From Vibrio injensis (lineage in GTDB: Bacteria; Pseudomonadota; Gammaproteobacteria; Enterobacterales; Vibrionaceae): a stretch of DNA of 64,000 nucleotides. Of the stretch, positions 1 through 9,613 are shown piece by piece. Below the pieces are notes generated by a model that did not search any database, was not told the origin of the DNA, and was given only the letters and a program-made list of their open reading frames with translations. Both the position numbers and the translations under genes were made by a program. Numbering within the stretch: position 1 is the first letter of the stretch; each line of letters starts with the position of its first letter. The stretch covers positions 1 to 64,000 of the forward strand of contig NZ_BDJF01000006.1 in assembly GCF_001895205.1 (NCBI RefSeq), given 5' to 3'.

Positions 1-1
1 A

Positions 2-33
2 TGTACAAACTTTTTCAACAGTGTACAAACTTT
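2..33. repeat. 12-bp direct repeat with 20-bp period
   Basis: TGTACAAACTTT occurs at 2-13 and again at 22-33, separated by 8 bases. It lies at the very edge of the window, so more copies or a mobile-element end could continue to the left. I do not recognise the repeat. Confidence 0.5.
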
Positions 34-139
34 ATTGTTCCAAAACATCAGTGTCGATGATAAATTTTTTACCGCTGAACCTGTCGATGGTAAAGCATTG
101 ATTGAAGATTTACTGAACCAATACTTGGCTAACTGGTAA
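2..139 (+). CDS. 3' end of an unidentified gene (partial, runs off the left edge)
   Basis: A reading frame is open from the window edge to TAA at 137-139 and ends 16 bases before the next gene. Its last residues (DDKFFTAEPVDGKALIEDLL... ending NQYLANW) look like an ordinary cytosolic C-terminus, but 45 codons are too few to name a family. The first 33 bases contain a 12-bp direct repeat, so the start of this frame may not be native gene sequence. Inference only; a 45-codon open frame could occur by chance. Confidence 0.35.
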   Translation, partial: CTNFFNSVQTLLFQNISVDDKFFTAEPVDGKALIEDLLNQYLANW

Positions 140-155
140 TCATTAAGGCAGAACC

Positions 156-2027
156 ATGTACAGCTCTCAATCTTCATTGTTAACACAACGACGTTTTCTT
201 CCTTATTTTATTACCCAGTTTTTTGGCGCATTTAACGATAATATCTTTAAAAACGTGTTGTTACTGTTTGTTGCTTTTGCCGCAGCAGATACCTTATCCA
301 TCTCTAGCCACCTATTTATCAATCTTGCTGCTGGTCTGTTCGTGCTGCCGTTTTTCTTGTTCTCTGCTTCAGCGGGGGTATTAGCCGATAAATTCGAAAA
401 ATCATGGTTTATTCGCCGAGTAAAACTGTTTGAGATCGCCATTATGTGCATTGGTGCGGTGGGCTTTATGACTCAAAGCTACGGTTTACTGCTCATCATG
501 CTGTTTTTAATGGGCACCCAATCGGCGTTTTTTGGCCCCGTCAAATACGCGTTGCTGCCTCAGCAACTCAAAACCAATGAGCTGGTCCCAGGCAATGCGT
601 TAGTGGAAACCGGTACCTTTCTCGCCATATTATTGGGCACGATTGGCGCTGGCGTTATTGCTTCACTCGATCATGCCCATTATATTGCTGCTGGTGCAGT
701 GATCTTTTTTGCCTTACTCGGCTATCTTGCTAGCCGCTCTATCCCTGTCGCTCCGGCGAGCGATCCTAACTTGGTGTTTACTTTTCGGCCTATTCAGCAT
801 ACCCGTACAACGCTGGCGATTGCCAAACAAGACAGAACCATTTTTCAATCCATCATGGCCATCAGCTGGTTTTGGTTTTTAGGCGCCACTTATCTCACTC
901 AGTTTCCCAACTTTACGAAACTCTTTCTTAATGGTACCGAAAGCGCGGTGTCATTTTTGCTCGCGCTTTTCTCAATAGGTATCGCTATTGGCTCTCTCGC
1001 TTGTGACAAACTCTCTAATCATCGTATCGAGGTTGGATTGGTGCCGCTCGGCAGCTTAGGTATTAGCTTGTTTGGCTATCTGATGGCGGCGAACGTCCCT
1101 GAGAGCTTGCCCCAATTTAGTCAGTTTCACGATTTTATTAGCCATCAATCCCTCTGGCCGCTGTTTATTTATTTGTTGTTACTAGGGGTTTCTGGCGGGA
1201 TTTTTATTGTGCCCCTTTATGCCCTATTACAACATCGAGCGAAAAGTACTGAACGGGCTCAAGTCATTGCCGCGCTCAATATCTACAATGCGTTGTTTAT
1301 GGTGGGCAGTGCTCTACTCGGCATTATCTGCTTAAGCGTACTTGAATTCACCATAGTGCAACTGTTTATTTTGCTTGCCGTGCTGAATGTGCTGATGACC
1401 ACCTACTTGTTTTTACAAGTGCCTATTTTTGTCCTGCGTCTGGTGGTTTGGGCATTGACTCATACTATTTATCGGATGAAACATAAAAACTTGCATCATT
1501 TACCAGAGCAAGGCGGCGCACTGATTGTCTGTAATCATGTCAGCTATATGGATGCCTTATTGCTCAGCGCGGTTTGCCCACGCTTGATCCGCTTTGTCAT
1601 GGAAGAAGATTACGCGAACATTCCTATTTTACGACCGTTACTCAGTCGAGCTGGGGTGATTCCGATTTGTGCCAATAAACGCAGTTCGATTCGCCGCGCC
1701 TTTGCTGAAGTCGATCAAGCGCTGCAAGATGGTCATTTAGTGTGTATTTTCCCCGAAGGTCGCCTAACCAGTGATGGTGAGATCGCTCCTTTTATGCGCG
1801 GAATAGACGTGATTTTAAAACGTAGCCCAGTACCGGTGATCCCGATGGCAATTAAAGGCTTATGGGGTAGCTTCTTTAGTCGTTATAATGGTCGTGCCTG
1901 TCGTAGTTTACCCCGTAAGCTATGGGGTAAAATTGAGATTGAAGCAGGCGAGGCCGTCACCAGTGGACAGGCCAACACCGAGCTAATGCAACAAAAAGTC
2001 GCTCAGCTACGTGGTGATTGGCGCTGA
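156..2027 (+). CDS. LplT-like MFS transporter fused to a PlsC-type acyltransferase
   Basis: This 623-residue protein joins two domains. Residues 1 to about 430 are an MFS permease with about 12 hydrophobic segments, starting with the FGAFNDNIFKN signature of the lysophospholipid transporter LplT. Residues 430-623 are a 1-acyl-glycerol-phosphate acyltransferase domain with the HX4D catalytic motif (His461, Asp466, in NHVSYMD), the FPEGR phosphate-binding motif from Phe532, and a VPVIPMAIKG block. The expected role is to flip lysophospholipid into the cytoplasm and re-acylate it. E. coli splits this between LplT and Aas; Aas also carries an AMP-forming acyl-ACP ligase domain, which is absent here. 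An RBS-like AAGGCAGA precedes the ATG. It converges on menE across a pentanucleotide repeat. The family call is firm, the substrate is inferred. Confidence 0.85.
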   Translation: MYSSQSSLLTQRRFLPYFITQFFGAFNDNIFKNVLLLFVAFAAADTLSISSHLFINLAAGLFVLPFFLFSASAGVLADKFEKSWFIRRVKLFEIAIMCIGAVGFMTQSYGLLLIMLFLMGTQSAFFGPVKYALLPQQLKTNELVPGNALVETGTFLAILLGTIGAGVIASLDHAHYIAAGAVIFFALLGYLASRSIPVAPASDPNLVFTFRPIQHTRTTLAIAKQDRTIFQSIMAISWFWFLGATYLTQFPNFTKLFLNGTESAVSFLLALFSIGIAIGSLACDKLSNHRIEVGLVPLGSLGISLFGYLMAANVPESLPQFSQFHDFISHQSLWPLFIYLLLLGVSGGIFIVPLYALLQHRAKSTERAQVIAALNIYNALFMVGSALLGIICLSVLEFTIVQLFILLAVLNVLMTTYLFLQVPIFVLRLVVWALTHTIYRMKHKNLHHLPEQGGALIVCNHVSYMDALLLSAVCPRLIRFVMEEDYANIPILRPLLSRAGVIPICANKRSSIRRAFAEVDQALQDGHLVCIFPEGRLTSDGEIAPFMRGIDVILKRSPVPVIPMAIKGLWGSFFSRYNGRACRSLPRKLWGKIEIEAGEAVTSGQANTELMQQKVAQLRGDWR

Positions 2028-2030
2028 TAG

Positions 2031-2055
2031 GTCTAGTCTAGTCTAGTCTAGTCTA
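2031..2055. repeat. (GTCTA)5 tandem repeat between convergent genes
   Basis: Five perfect GTCTA units lie directly after the stop of the transporter/acyltransferase gene and overlap the last codons of menE on the opposite strand. Each unit carries TAG on the minus strand, so loss or gain of a unit shifts the menE C-terminus only slightly. A simple repeat of this kind is prone to slipped-strand copy change. Confidence 0.9.
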
Positions 2056-3508
2056 GTGGTGTATAACGACGTTGCTGATCGGCAAACCAGTTTTTCACCG
2101 CTTGACGTGAAATCTTAATACCGCTCTCGGCCAGAGTGTCAGGCAACTGCCAGTAAGCGATGGGATGTTTAAATTTTTCTAGCTTATCCGCCAACCATGC
2201 GGCAAGTTGCGTTTGATCGGGCAAAGATTGGCAACGCAGCACGGCAATGCTGCGCGCGCCAAATTCGACGTCTTGCACTGGGACAACTATCGCTAACTCA
2301 ATCTGCGGATGACGAGCTAACACGGTTTCAATCTCTTCACAGTGAATATTTTCTCCGCCGGAGATAAACAAGTTATCCGCGCGGCCAATAATGCACAGTT
2401 CATCGTTATACCAAGCCCCCAAATCACCACTATCAAACCAACCATCTTGATTGGTTAATGGCGTGAGTATCCCTTGTTGATAATAACCACTGGCTAGGGT
2501 TTCCCCTGCTATCCAAATCCGCTTATCGACTACTTTTACTTGCCGTTTCGGTAGCACTTGGCCAGCACTCGCTGTCTCATCTACCGGTTTGGCGGTCACC
2601 GTAGACGCTGCCTCTGTCATCCCATAACCAATCCAAGTTTCGATCCCTTGCTGAGCCGCTTGCTGAGCGAGGGTCAGTGGAATATGACTGCCACCCAGTA
2701 AAACATGGCTTAAGCTAAGGGGTTGTTGACTGGCTAACAATCGTTGCAGTTGCGTGACGACTAAAGAAGCATGGCTAACCTGCTTTATATCATCGAGTAA
2801 TTGACCCGTGCCCAGTTTTAAACAGCCGCCCACTGCGAGCCAGCGATACACGATGGCCAGTCCAGAGACATGATAAAGAGGCAAACTCAGGAGCCAAGTA
2901 TCTTGCTCGCTAAATGCAAACCGCTCTAATAAGCCCTGAGCAGAAGCAAAATGCTGACGATGGGTATGAGCGACCGCTTTAGGGACGCCCATGGAACCAG
3001 AGGTAAAAATAAGCGTCGCCAGATTATCCAGCGCATAAGCGGCAGAGCAAGCCACTCCTCCATCTCTATCTCTATCTAATACCGCGATTGAAGAACCTGC
3101 GCTTGAAAACACTTGATCGCTAGGCGATTCAATCATTTGCATTTGTGATGGATAAGATGCTTTCAGTTCATCGCTCAAAACGTTGAGTGATGGTGATAAC
3201 CATAACCAAGCAGGCTGAGAGCCATACAGACGAGTGAGTTTTTCTGTCAGTTGCGCAGCGGGCTGCGGCATAGTGATGGCACACATCACCCCTTGTTGCA
3301 TCGCCGCTAATAGCCACCATAATATTGATGGCTGATTTTTCCCAACCAAGGTAAGCACATCACCAGAGTGCACTCCGTTTTGCTCGAGTGCGCTGGCGTA
3401 ACGATTAACTTGCTCACTCAATTGCTGCCAAGTGAAGGTCTGCTGCTCTAGCTGCAACGCAATACGCTGTGGATCGCGCTGCTGCCATTGTCGCCACGGG
3501 GTATTCAT
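2048..3508 (-). CDS. menE: o-succinylbenzoate--CoA ligase MenE
   Basis: MenE activates o-succinylbenzoate with ATP and CoA to OSB-CoA, a late step of menaquinone synthesis. The 486-residue protein is an ANL-superfamily adenylate-forming enzyme: it shows the P-loop FTSGSMGVPKAV near the middle, the YGMTEAAS motif and the DSGDLG motif before the mobile C-terminal domain. I chose the ATG at 3508-3506 rather than the longer open frame because it overlaps the menC stop by one base (TAATG), which indicates translational coupling. An in-frame hexamer repeat near 3065-3078 encodes RDRDRD. The C-terminus (RRYTPLD) runs into the GTCTA repeat. It is the last gene of the minus-strand men operon. Confidence 0.93.
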   Translation of the reverse strand: MNTPWRQWQQRDPQRIALQLEQQTFTWQQLSEQVNRYASALEQNGVHSGDVLTLVGKNQPSILWWLLAAMQQGVMCAITMPQPAAQLTEKLTRLYGSQPAWLWLSPSLNVLSDELKASYPSQMQMIESPSDQVFSSAGSSIAVLDRDRDGGVACSAAYALDNLATLIFTSGSMGVPKAVAHTHRQHFASAQGLLERFAFSEQDTWLLSLPLYHVSGLAIVYRWLAVGGCLKLGTGQLLDDIKQVSHASLVVTQLQRLLASQQPLSLSHVLLGGSHIPLTLAQQAAQQGIETWIGYGMTEAASTVTAKPVDETASAGQVLPKRQVKVVDKRIWIAGETLASGYYQQGILTPLTNQDGWFDSGDLGAWYNDELCIIGRADNLFISGGENIHCEEIETVLARHPQIELAIVVPVQDVEFGARSIAVLRCQSLPDQTQLAAWLADKLEKFKHPIAYWQLPDTLAESGIKISRQAVKNWFADQQRRYTPLD

Positions 3509-4497
3509 TAAGCGGATTGCCACACAAGTGTTTGTTGATCTAAGCGGTGTATCGGTAAGGTGCAGCCCGGCCAAGGTGTTTCTAGCTGAGCTTTAAATAA
3601 GCCTATTGTATCCAAGCCAGGGACACTCTCTGGTAATAACCAATGAGATAAACGAGCGAGCTGAGTTAAGCCTAAGCTTGATTCTATACTTGAGCTGATC
3701 ACCGCTTGAATCCCCAGACGGCGCGCTTTTTCAATTAACGCCTGACAAGTTTGCACTGAGCCAATCAGCGTGGGTTTAATCACGATCGCTTTGGCTCCAG
3801 TTAACTCTTCTAACTGAAAGTCCGCTTGCTGCACCGCATGTTGTAAGGTTTCATCCCACGCGATGGCAATGCCGCTGTCAATGGCAAAAGCAAGGCTATC
3901 GCTTGGTGAGCGACAAGGCTCTTCTAAAAACGCTATCCTGCCGCGCACCGAAGGCGAGACATATTGGGCAAATTTAGCCGCTTTCTCTTTGCTCCATGCT
4001 TGATTGGCATCCAATCTTAACTGCAGATCTGGCATCGACTCTAAAAACAAATTCACCAACATGCCATCGCGGATCGGCTCATACAGGCCCACTTTAACCT
4101 TAGCGACTTTCTGACCTGGCATAGCGTTAAGTAACGGGATCAACTCATCAGGATCGCCACTACATAATGGAGCGCAATGGTATTGCCCCTCGGAACTAAG
4201 CTCGCCTGTTAGCTCCATCTGCGCCATCGATAAACCAAAGGCAACTGAAGGAAAGTCATTGCCAATCTGAACCTCTTTACCTTGTACCCACAAGGCTAAC
4301 TGCTCTTTCGCTAACGCTCCTGCTTCTTGCAGAGACTCACGGCTAAAACCGGGCAATGGCGCAATCTCTCCGCGACCTACTTGCCCATCTTGCTCTAATT
4401 CAACAATAAATCCTTCACGTTGAGTCAATTTTTGCTCACGAAGGATCACGCCGCTATCCATGGGTAATTGGTATTGATAAAGCTTGGCACTGCGCAT
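3508..4497 (-). CDS. menC: o-succinylbenzoate synthase MenC
   Basis: MenC dehydrates SHCHC to o-succinylbenzoate. The 329-residue protein is an enolase-superfamily member of the OSBS subgroup: it has the KVKVGL lysine motif, DANQAW and FLEEP metal ligands, an AWDE segment, and the second catalytic lysine in VIKPTLIGS. The gene lies between menB and menE, and its stop codon overlaps the menE start by one base. The 89-bp gap from menB suggests the same transcript. Length and motifs are complete, with no sign of damage. Confidence 0.93.
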   Translation of the reverse strand: MRSAKLYQYQLPMDSGVILREQKLTQREGFIVELEQDGQVGRGEIAPLPGFSRESLQEAGALAKEQLALWVQGKEVQIGNDFPSVAFGLSMAQMELTGELSSEGQYHCAPLCSGDPDELIPLLNAMPGQKVAKVKVGLYEPIRDGMLVNLFLESMPDLQLRLDANQAWSKEKAAKFAQYVSPSVRGRIAFLEEPCRSPSDSLAFAIDSGIAIAWDETLQHAVQQADFQLEELTGAKAIVIKPTLIGSVQTCQALIEKARRLGIQAVISSSIESSLGLTQLARLSHWLLPESVPGLDTIGLFKAQLETPWPGCTLPIHRLDQQTLVWQSA

Positions 4498-4586
4498 GAT
4501 GGATCCTTTTGCTTAAATACGATGGAATGATTTATCTCTCACCGGATCAAACGTGGCCGATAAGAGATAAAGTTTAAAGCGGTGAA

Positions 4587-5453
4587 TTACGGGTTACGGG
4601 GGAATTTATTAAAGTCTGGACGACGTTTTTCATTAAACGCGTTGCGTCCCTCCTGCCCTTCTTCGGTCATATAGAACAGCATGGTCGCATTGCCCGCTAA
4701 CTCTTGCAGCCCCGCCTGTCCATCACAATCGGCATTCAACGCCGCTTTTAAGCAACGCAGCGCCATTGGACTATGTTGCAGTACTTCACGGCACCAACGT
4801 ACGGTCTCTTTTTCTAAATCTTCAACCGCTACCACCGTGTTAACTAAGCCCATATCTAAGGCTTCTTGCGCATCGTAAAAACGGCATAGGAACCAAATTT
4901 CCCGAGCTTTCTTTTGCCCCACGATGCGCGCCATATACGAAGCGCCCCAGCCGCCATCAAACGAGCCGACTTTAGGACCGGTTTGACCAAACTGAGCATT
5001 GTCGGCAGCAATGGTTAAATCACACATCATATGTAATACATGACCACCACCGACGGCCCAACCGGCGACAGAAGCAATCACAGGCTTAGGGCAAGTGCGA
5101 ATTTGACGCTGGAAATCCAGTACATTGAGATGATGAGTCCCACTATCATCTTGATAACCGCCGTAATCGCCACGAATTTTTTGATCGCCCCCAGAGCAAA
5201 ATGCTTTTTCACCGAGGCCAGTTAAAATGATCACCCCAACACTCTCATCGTAGCGAGCATCGGCTAAAGCATGGATCATCTCTTTCACGGTCAGTGGGCG
5301 AAACGCATTACGCACCTGCGGACGTGCAATGGTAATTTTTGCAATGCCATCAGCCGATTTGTGATAGTGAATATCTTGATAATCGCCGCTGCAATCTTGC
5401 CATTCAACGGGAGCATAGAGTTCTTGTTCTGAAATGCCTACTGTTTTAGCCAT
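4587..5453 (-). CDS. menB: 1,4-dihydroxy-2-naphthoyl-CoA synthase MenB
   Basis: MenB closes the naphthoquinone ring of OSB-CoA (Dieckmann-type cyclisation). This 288-residue crotonase-fold protein has the oxyanion-hole segments FCSGGDQK and [11 protein letters not shown], and the active-site stretch [16 protein letters not shown] that is diagnostic of MenB among enoyl-CoA hydratase relatives. The C-terminus [15 protein letters not shown] is also typical. It sits between menH and menC in a same-strand operon, with 34 bp separating it from menH. Confidence 0.96.
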   Translation of the reverse strand: MAKTVGISEQELYAPVEWQDCSGDYQDIHYHKSADGIAKITIARPQVRNAFRPLTVKEMIHALADARYDESVGVIILTGLGEKAFCSGGDQKIRGDYGGYQDDSGTHHLNVLDFQRQIRTCPKPVIASVAGWAVGGGHVLHMMCDLTIAADNAQFGQTGPKVGSFDGGWGASYMARIVGQKKAREIWFLCRFYDAQEALDMGLVNTVVAVEDLEKETVRWCREVLQHSPMALRCLKAALNADCDGQAGLQELAGNATMLFYMTEEGQEGRNAFNEKRRPDFNKFPRNP

Positions 5454-5487
5454 GGTGAATTTCCACTGTTATTGTCTAGGTTTATAA

Positions 5488-6303
5488 TTAACGTTCAGCG
5501 TTGCTACATGCCATTAACTCAATCATCAGTTGAGTAAAAGCTTGCGGTTGTTCATGGTGAACATTGTGTCCAGCCTGCTCAACAACGTGGTAATGCAAAC
5601 CACTGCGCTGAGCAAGTGAATAAAATTTAGCATCATTTTGTCCACATACGTAATGAACGCGAAACGGGACAAGAGATAACGACAAGCGCACATCCGGTTG
5701 CCTTGCCAACGAAGTAGCCAATAGCATTTTTGCAACCGCTGGACCAAGGTTATCACTACGTAATGTGACTAAGGTTTGTCTTTGCTCATGATTCAGTGAA
5801 GAAAATACCGCTTGCTGATACCAATCGGCGAGAACTTGAGCAATTGGCTGGTGAGCAAAGCGCGTAGCCCAATGTTGGTCGTGCTGCCAACGAGCGTGCT
5901 TCTCTTCCTCAGTAATCAACCCAAAGTGACCACCTTCAATGACTAAGCCTTGAATATTGAGCGCGTCAAACCAGCCCTGAGTGCAACCCAGCATTGCCAA
6001 TCTTGCCCCCAGTGAGTAGCCAACTAACCAGATAGGCGTTGTCGGAGGACAATGAGCGGTGACAACTTGAGCGACCTGCTGACAAGCATCAGCAAAATCA
6101 CTGCAATCAAGATGGCGACTCTGACCATGTCCCGGCAAATCAATCGATAACAGCGAATACGCGCCACGCAACCGCTGGATAACCATTTGCCAATCTTGAC
6201 TCGAGCCCAAAAAACCATGCAAAAAAACCACCACTGGTGGCGCTGCATTATTCTGTACAGATTGAGCTGGATCGGTCTTCAGTAACCACTGACTATAAAG
6301 CAT
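5488..6303 (-). CDS. menH: SHCHC synthase MenH (alpha/beta hydrolase)
   Basis: MenH eliminates pyruvate from SEPHCHC to give 2-succinyl-6-hydroxy-2,4-cyclohexadiene-1-carboxylate. The 271-residue protein is an alpha/beta hydrolase: FLHGFLGSSQDW forms the oxyanion region, GYSLGARLA holds the nucleophile serine, and AGHNVHHEQP near the C-terminus carries the catalytic histidine. The start codon overlaps the end of menD (11 bp), which supports co-translation. The position between menD and menB matches the order of this operon in enteric bacteria and Vibrio. Confidence 0.92.
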   Translation of the reverse strand: MLYSQWLLKTDPAQSVQNNAAPPVVVFLHGFLGSSQDWQMVIQRLRGAYSLLSIDLPGHGQSRHLDCSDFADACQQVAQVVTAHCPPTTPIWLVGYSLGARLAMLGCTQGWFDALNIQGLVIEGGHFGLITEEEKHARWQHDQHWATRFAHQPIAQVLADWYQQAVFSSLNHEQRQTLVTLRSDNLGPAVAKMLLATSLARQPDVRLSLSLVPFRVHYVCGQNDAKFYSLAQRSGLHYHVVEQAGHNVHHEQPQAFTQLMIELMACSNAER

Positions 6304-8005
6304 GAATTTGTGACATCAGTTGCTGAAGGTGCCCTGCTGCTTGTTGTGATGGGGTTATCACCTCAAGCACTAACGTCCCTTTTCCGGCGTTTAAGTGCTG
6401 TTCAATGGCTTGTTGATAAGCCACTAGGGTTTCAGGCGCTTGATAATCAAGGGCAAATTGCTTAGCCGCGAACTCAAACGTTAAGCCGTGTGGCATTTGA
6501 TATAAGGCAGAGCGCTGATCGTCGGGGACAGGTAATAAATCAAAAATGGCGCCGCCATCGTTATTGATCACCACAATCACTAGCGGTTGTGGTGGCGTGC
6601 GCACTAAAGCTAACGAATTGAGATCATACAAAAATGAGGTATCACCGAGTAACATCAACATCGGTTTATTCAATGCTCGCTGAACCCCTGCAGCCGTCGC
6701 CACCAGTCCATCAATACCGGAGGCGCCGCGATTGGAAAATACTTCGCGCTGTTTGAGCTCACTGAACATATCCACTAAACGCACGATTAAACTATTACCA
6801 ATAAACAGAGTACTGGCAGCGCCACGTTCGGTGAGATCCAAAGCCACCGCCACTTCACTTAACTGGGGTTGCGATAGATGCAGCTTTGCAAGCTGGGCAA
6901 TGCTTGAGGCATACGCTTTCAGCTCATCAGCCCAACCAGCATGTCGCGTTTGTAATGGGTGCTGCTTAACCAATTGATGCTCAACCCAAGATACCGCATC
7001 GCACAACCAATGCTGCTGCGCCGCATGGCTAGGGTTATTGCGCGCGATTTGCGAGCTAACATAGGTGTAATCACAACTCGCTTTTGTCAGTTGCTGTTCT
7101 AACCACTGGTTTAATCGTTTAGAGACAATGCGAGCGCCAAATTGAACCACATGCTGGCATTCACTCAGCAGGGCTCTTGCCGTGCTGTTTTGTAGCCATA
7201 AATCGTAATGTGCCCATTCGCTGCTCACCCCAGATTGAGGATCGCACAGCACAGGCCAACCAAGTTGCTCGGCAAACGTTAACGCCGCCTGAGCTTGAAC
7301 TAAGGGTAAAGAGCCAATGATCACTAGCCCTTTTTGGCTTAACAACGCATTATCACTTGGCAATGGTGCGCTCAGGGTTTGATAACGTTGGCTGTAAGGC
7401 TGCTGATCTTGACGCCATGCGTCAACCGTCGCGAGATAGTCTGCGTACAATTCACGTCCATGACTAGAATAAAGTGGCTCTGGATAAGGGCAGTTAATAT
7501 GAACTGAGCCGCCCAGCATCCTTTGTTGCTGCAAGGCATCGTCAACCGTGGTTAATAACCAAGATAATGGCAAGCGCAAGGTTGGGCTTGGTAAATCAAT
7601 AGCTTGAGTCACATGCGAGCCATAAATATTATTTTGTACGATCGCCTGATTAGCCCCACAATCTACCAACTCACGTGGCCGATCGGCGGTTAATACTATC
7701 AATTGTTCCCCGGTCAATTTCGACTCAGCAATCGCCGGTAGTAAATTAGCCACGGCGGTGCCAGAAGTAACAATCACCGCCACCGGTGTTTGGCTGGCTT
7801 TGGCTAAGCCTAAGGCTAAAAAGCCCAGACCACGCTCATCAAAGTGAGTATGGATTTGCAGTTGTTCATTCGCCGCGGCTTCTAAAGTCAGTGGCGTCGA
7901 ACGTGAACCGGGCGCAATACATACATGACTCACGCCAAAACGAGTCAACTCTTCTAATAGGGTCTGCGACCAAATTCGATTCAATAAGGCTTGGTCTTGA
8001 TTCAT
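6293..8005 (-). CDS. menD: 2-succinyl-5-enolpyruvyl-6-hydroxy-3-cyclohexene-1-carboxylate synthase MenD
   Basis: MenD is the thiamine-diphosphate enzyme that adds the succinyl semialdehyde unit from 2-oxoglutarate to isochorismate, the committed step of menaquinone synthesis. At 570 residues it is full length. The N-terminal ThDP domain shows APGSRSTPLTLEAA and the conserved glutamate of DRGLGFLALG region; the C-terminal domain has the ThDP/Mg motif starting GDTSFLYDLNSL and ending VINNDGGAIF. It overlaps menH at its 3' end and menF at its 5' end (4 bp). Confidence 0.95.
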   Translation of the reverse strand: MNQDQALLNRIWSQTLLEELTRFGVSHVCIAPGSRSTPLTLEAAANEQLQIHTHFDERGLGFLALGLAKASQTPVAVIVTSGTAVANLLPAIAESKLTGEQLIVLTADRPRELVDCGANQAIVQNNIYGSHVTQAIDLPSPTLRLPLSWLLTTVDDALQQQRMLGGSVHINCPYPEPLYSSHGRELYADYLATVDAWRQDQQPYSQRYQTLSAPLPSDNALLSQKGLVIIGSLPLVQAQAALTFAEQLGWPVLCDPQSGVSSEWAHYDLWLQNSTARALLSECQHVVQFGARIVSKRLNQWLEQQLTKASCDYTYVSSQIARNNPSHAAQQHWLCDAVSWVEHQLVKQHPLQTRHAGWADELKAYASSIAQLAKLHLSQPQLSEVAVALDLTERGAASTLFIGNSLIVRLVDMFSELKQREVFSNRGASGIDGLVATAAGVQRALNKPMLMLLGDTSFLYDLNSLALVRTPPQPLVIVVINNDGGAIFDLLPVPDDQRSALYQMPHGLTFEFAAKQFALDYQAPETLVAYQQAIEQHLNAGKGTLVLEVITPSQQAAGHLQQLMSQIHAL

Positions 8006-9312
8006 GAAGCCATCCCTAATAATGGTTTATCGGTGATCAAACTCAGCAAGGTCGACATTTTCTTATCCAGTTCTTGCCATTCATGCTCGGCAATCGACCC
8101 CGGAACAATGCCGGCCCCCGCATAAAGCTGAACACAATTTTCCACCACCAACGCGCTACGGATAGCCACGCAAAATTGCGCTTGCTGATGGCTAAAATAG
8201 CCCATGGAACCTGCGTACCAACCGCGGGCAAACGGCTCATGTTCAGTGATAAAATCTAATGCTGGTTGACGAGGTAAGCCAGCCACTGCAGCGGTAGGCT
8301 GTAGCGCACTCAATAGCTGCACGCCATTGATGCTTGGCTTGAGCTGCGCAACAATATCACGCTTTAAATGCTGCACTTGACGCAGAGGAACTAACCGCGC
8401 CTCGCTTTCCACTTCGATGTGCTCAGCCAAAGGAGTTAAACGTTCAATGATATCGTCCACCACATACTGGTTTTCATTGAGGTTTTTACCATCATGAATG
8501 AGCCAATCCGCCAGTTGTTGATCTTGCTCGGGCGTGTTGCCACGGCCAATGGTCCCGGCCAAGGCTTCCGTTTGTAACTCTTGACCTTGTCGGTAGTATA
8601 GACGCTCTGGTGTTGAGCCGATAAAACTGTGTTTACTATCTAGAGCGAATAAAAAATGAAAACTGCGTTGATTATCAGCAACACTGGCTTTGAGTAATTG
8701 CGCAGCGCTGATTGGATTATCAAGGGTTAAACGCGTTTGGCGAGCTAACACCACTTTTTTAAACTGCTGCTGCTCAATGCTGGTTAATGCTCGACTAACC
8801 AACTCACTCCAATGGCTTTGCTTGGGTAAATGCTCGACTGTCAAAACCTGACTATGCAAGCGCGATAGCGGAGCCACCTCGCGATGTAACTTCTCCAACG
8901 TCGCTAACGTGCGCTGGCGATCTTGAGCGATAAAATTGGCTGCCAAGCTCCAACTCTGATCAAAACGGATAATTTCCACTTGCGGTAAGAAAAAAAACGA
9001 TGACATGCAACGTCGGTTTTTATCCGTTTGCCCATCAAACGAGCGCCCCCCCCAAACACGCTGGTTATCGCCTAATATTGCGTAAGCAGGGGCCGGTTCG
9101 GTAAAGGTATACAACTGACCGACAGCCACCACTTCTTCGCGTCCATCACGGCACTGCCAATAAAATTTGGGAAATATAGGCTGAGCTTCAAGCCAATCGA
9201 TCAACGCAAAAGGCGGTGGGTCTATTAATGTTTGCACAAAACGAACGTCGTTATCCTTTGCGTTCTTGATTTGCTCTATCAACCGAGCAATGGCTTGATG
9301 AAAATAAGACAA
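8002..9312 (-). CDS. menF: menaquinone-specific isochorismate synthase MenF
   Basis: MenF converts chorismate to isochorismate and is the first gene of the men operon. It belongs to the chorismate-binding family (ADCS/anthranilate synthase): FKKVVLARQT, IGSTPERLYYRQG, the TEALAGTIGRG motif and the C-terminal FCVAIRSALV and YAGAGIVPGS blocks are all present. The open frame extends upstream to 9381, but that longer form has no clear RBS. A TTG at 9312 preceded by GAGG five bases upstream gives about 436 residues, begins LSYFHQAIARL and fits the family length, so I prefer it; this choice is an inference. Confidence 0.9.
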   Translation of the reverse strand: MSYFHQAIARLIEQIKNAKDNDVRFVQTLIDPPPFALIDWLEAQPIFPKFYWQCRDGREEVVAVGQLYTFTEPAPAYAILGDNQRVWGGRSFDGQTDKNRRCMSSFFFLPQVEIIRFDQSWSLAANFIAQDRQRTLATLEKLHREVAPLSRLHSQVLTVEHLPKQSHWSELVSRALTSIEQQQFKKVVLARQTRLTLDNPISAAQLLKASVADNQRSFHFLFALDSKHSFIGSTPERLYYRQGQELQTEALAGTIGRGNTPEQDQQLADWLIHDGKNLNENQYVVDDIIERLTPLAEHIEVESEARLVPLRQVQHLKRDIVAQLKPSINGVQLLSALQPTAAVAGLPRQPALDFITEHEPFARGWYAGSMGYFSHQQAQFCVAIRSALVVENCVQLYAGAGIVPGSIAEHEWQELDKKMSTLLSLITDKPLLGMAS

Positions 9313-9613
9313 AGCGACCTCGTCGACTATGAGATTCGATTTAACAGCGGCTACTCTATTGACAGCGTTAGCGTAAATCAAGGTTGCAACTGCTCTTTTT
9401 TGACCTTCTCCCGCCTCTAAGAGGATCTTTTTAACAATTTAACATGAGCAGGTGCAATTAAAGTGCACTGAGTCATTTACCAAACGGATATCACTCATCT
9501 GCAACCAAAAAGAATATCGTCATGAAAACCGGTTAGCTATAGATTTATATTCTTAAAAAAGGCAATCTAGACTGGTTTAATAAAGTTTTTTAATAATTTT
9601 TAGGATTCTTACA

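Noticed and set aside
3065..3078. Hexamer repeat in menE as a phase-variation tract
   Set aside because: Units are six bases, so copy change keeps the frame and would only add or remove Asp-Arg pairs.
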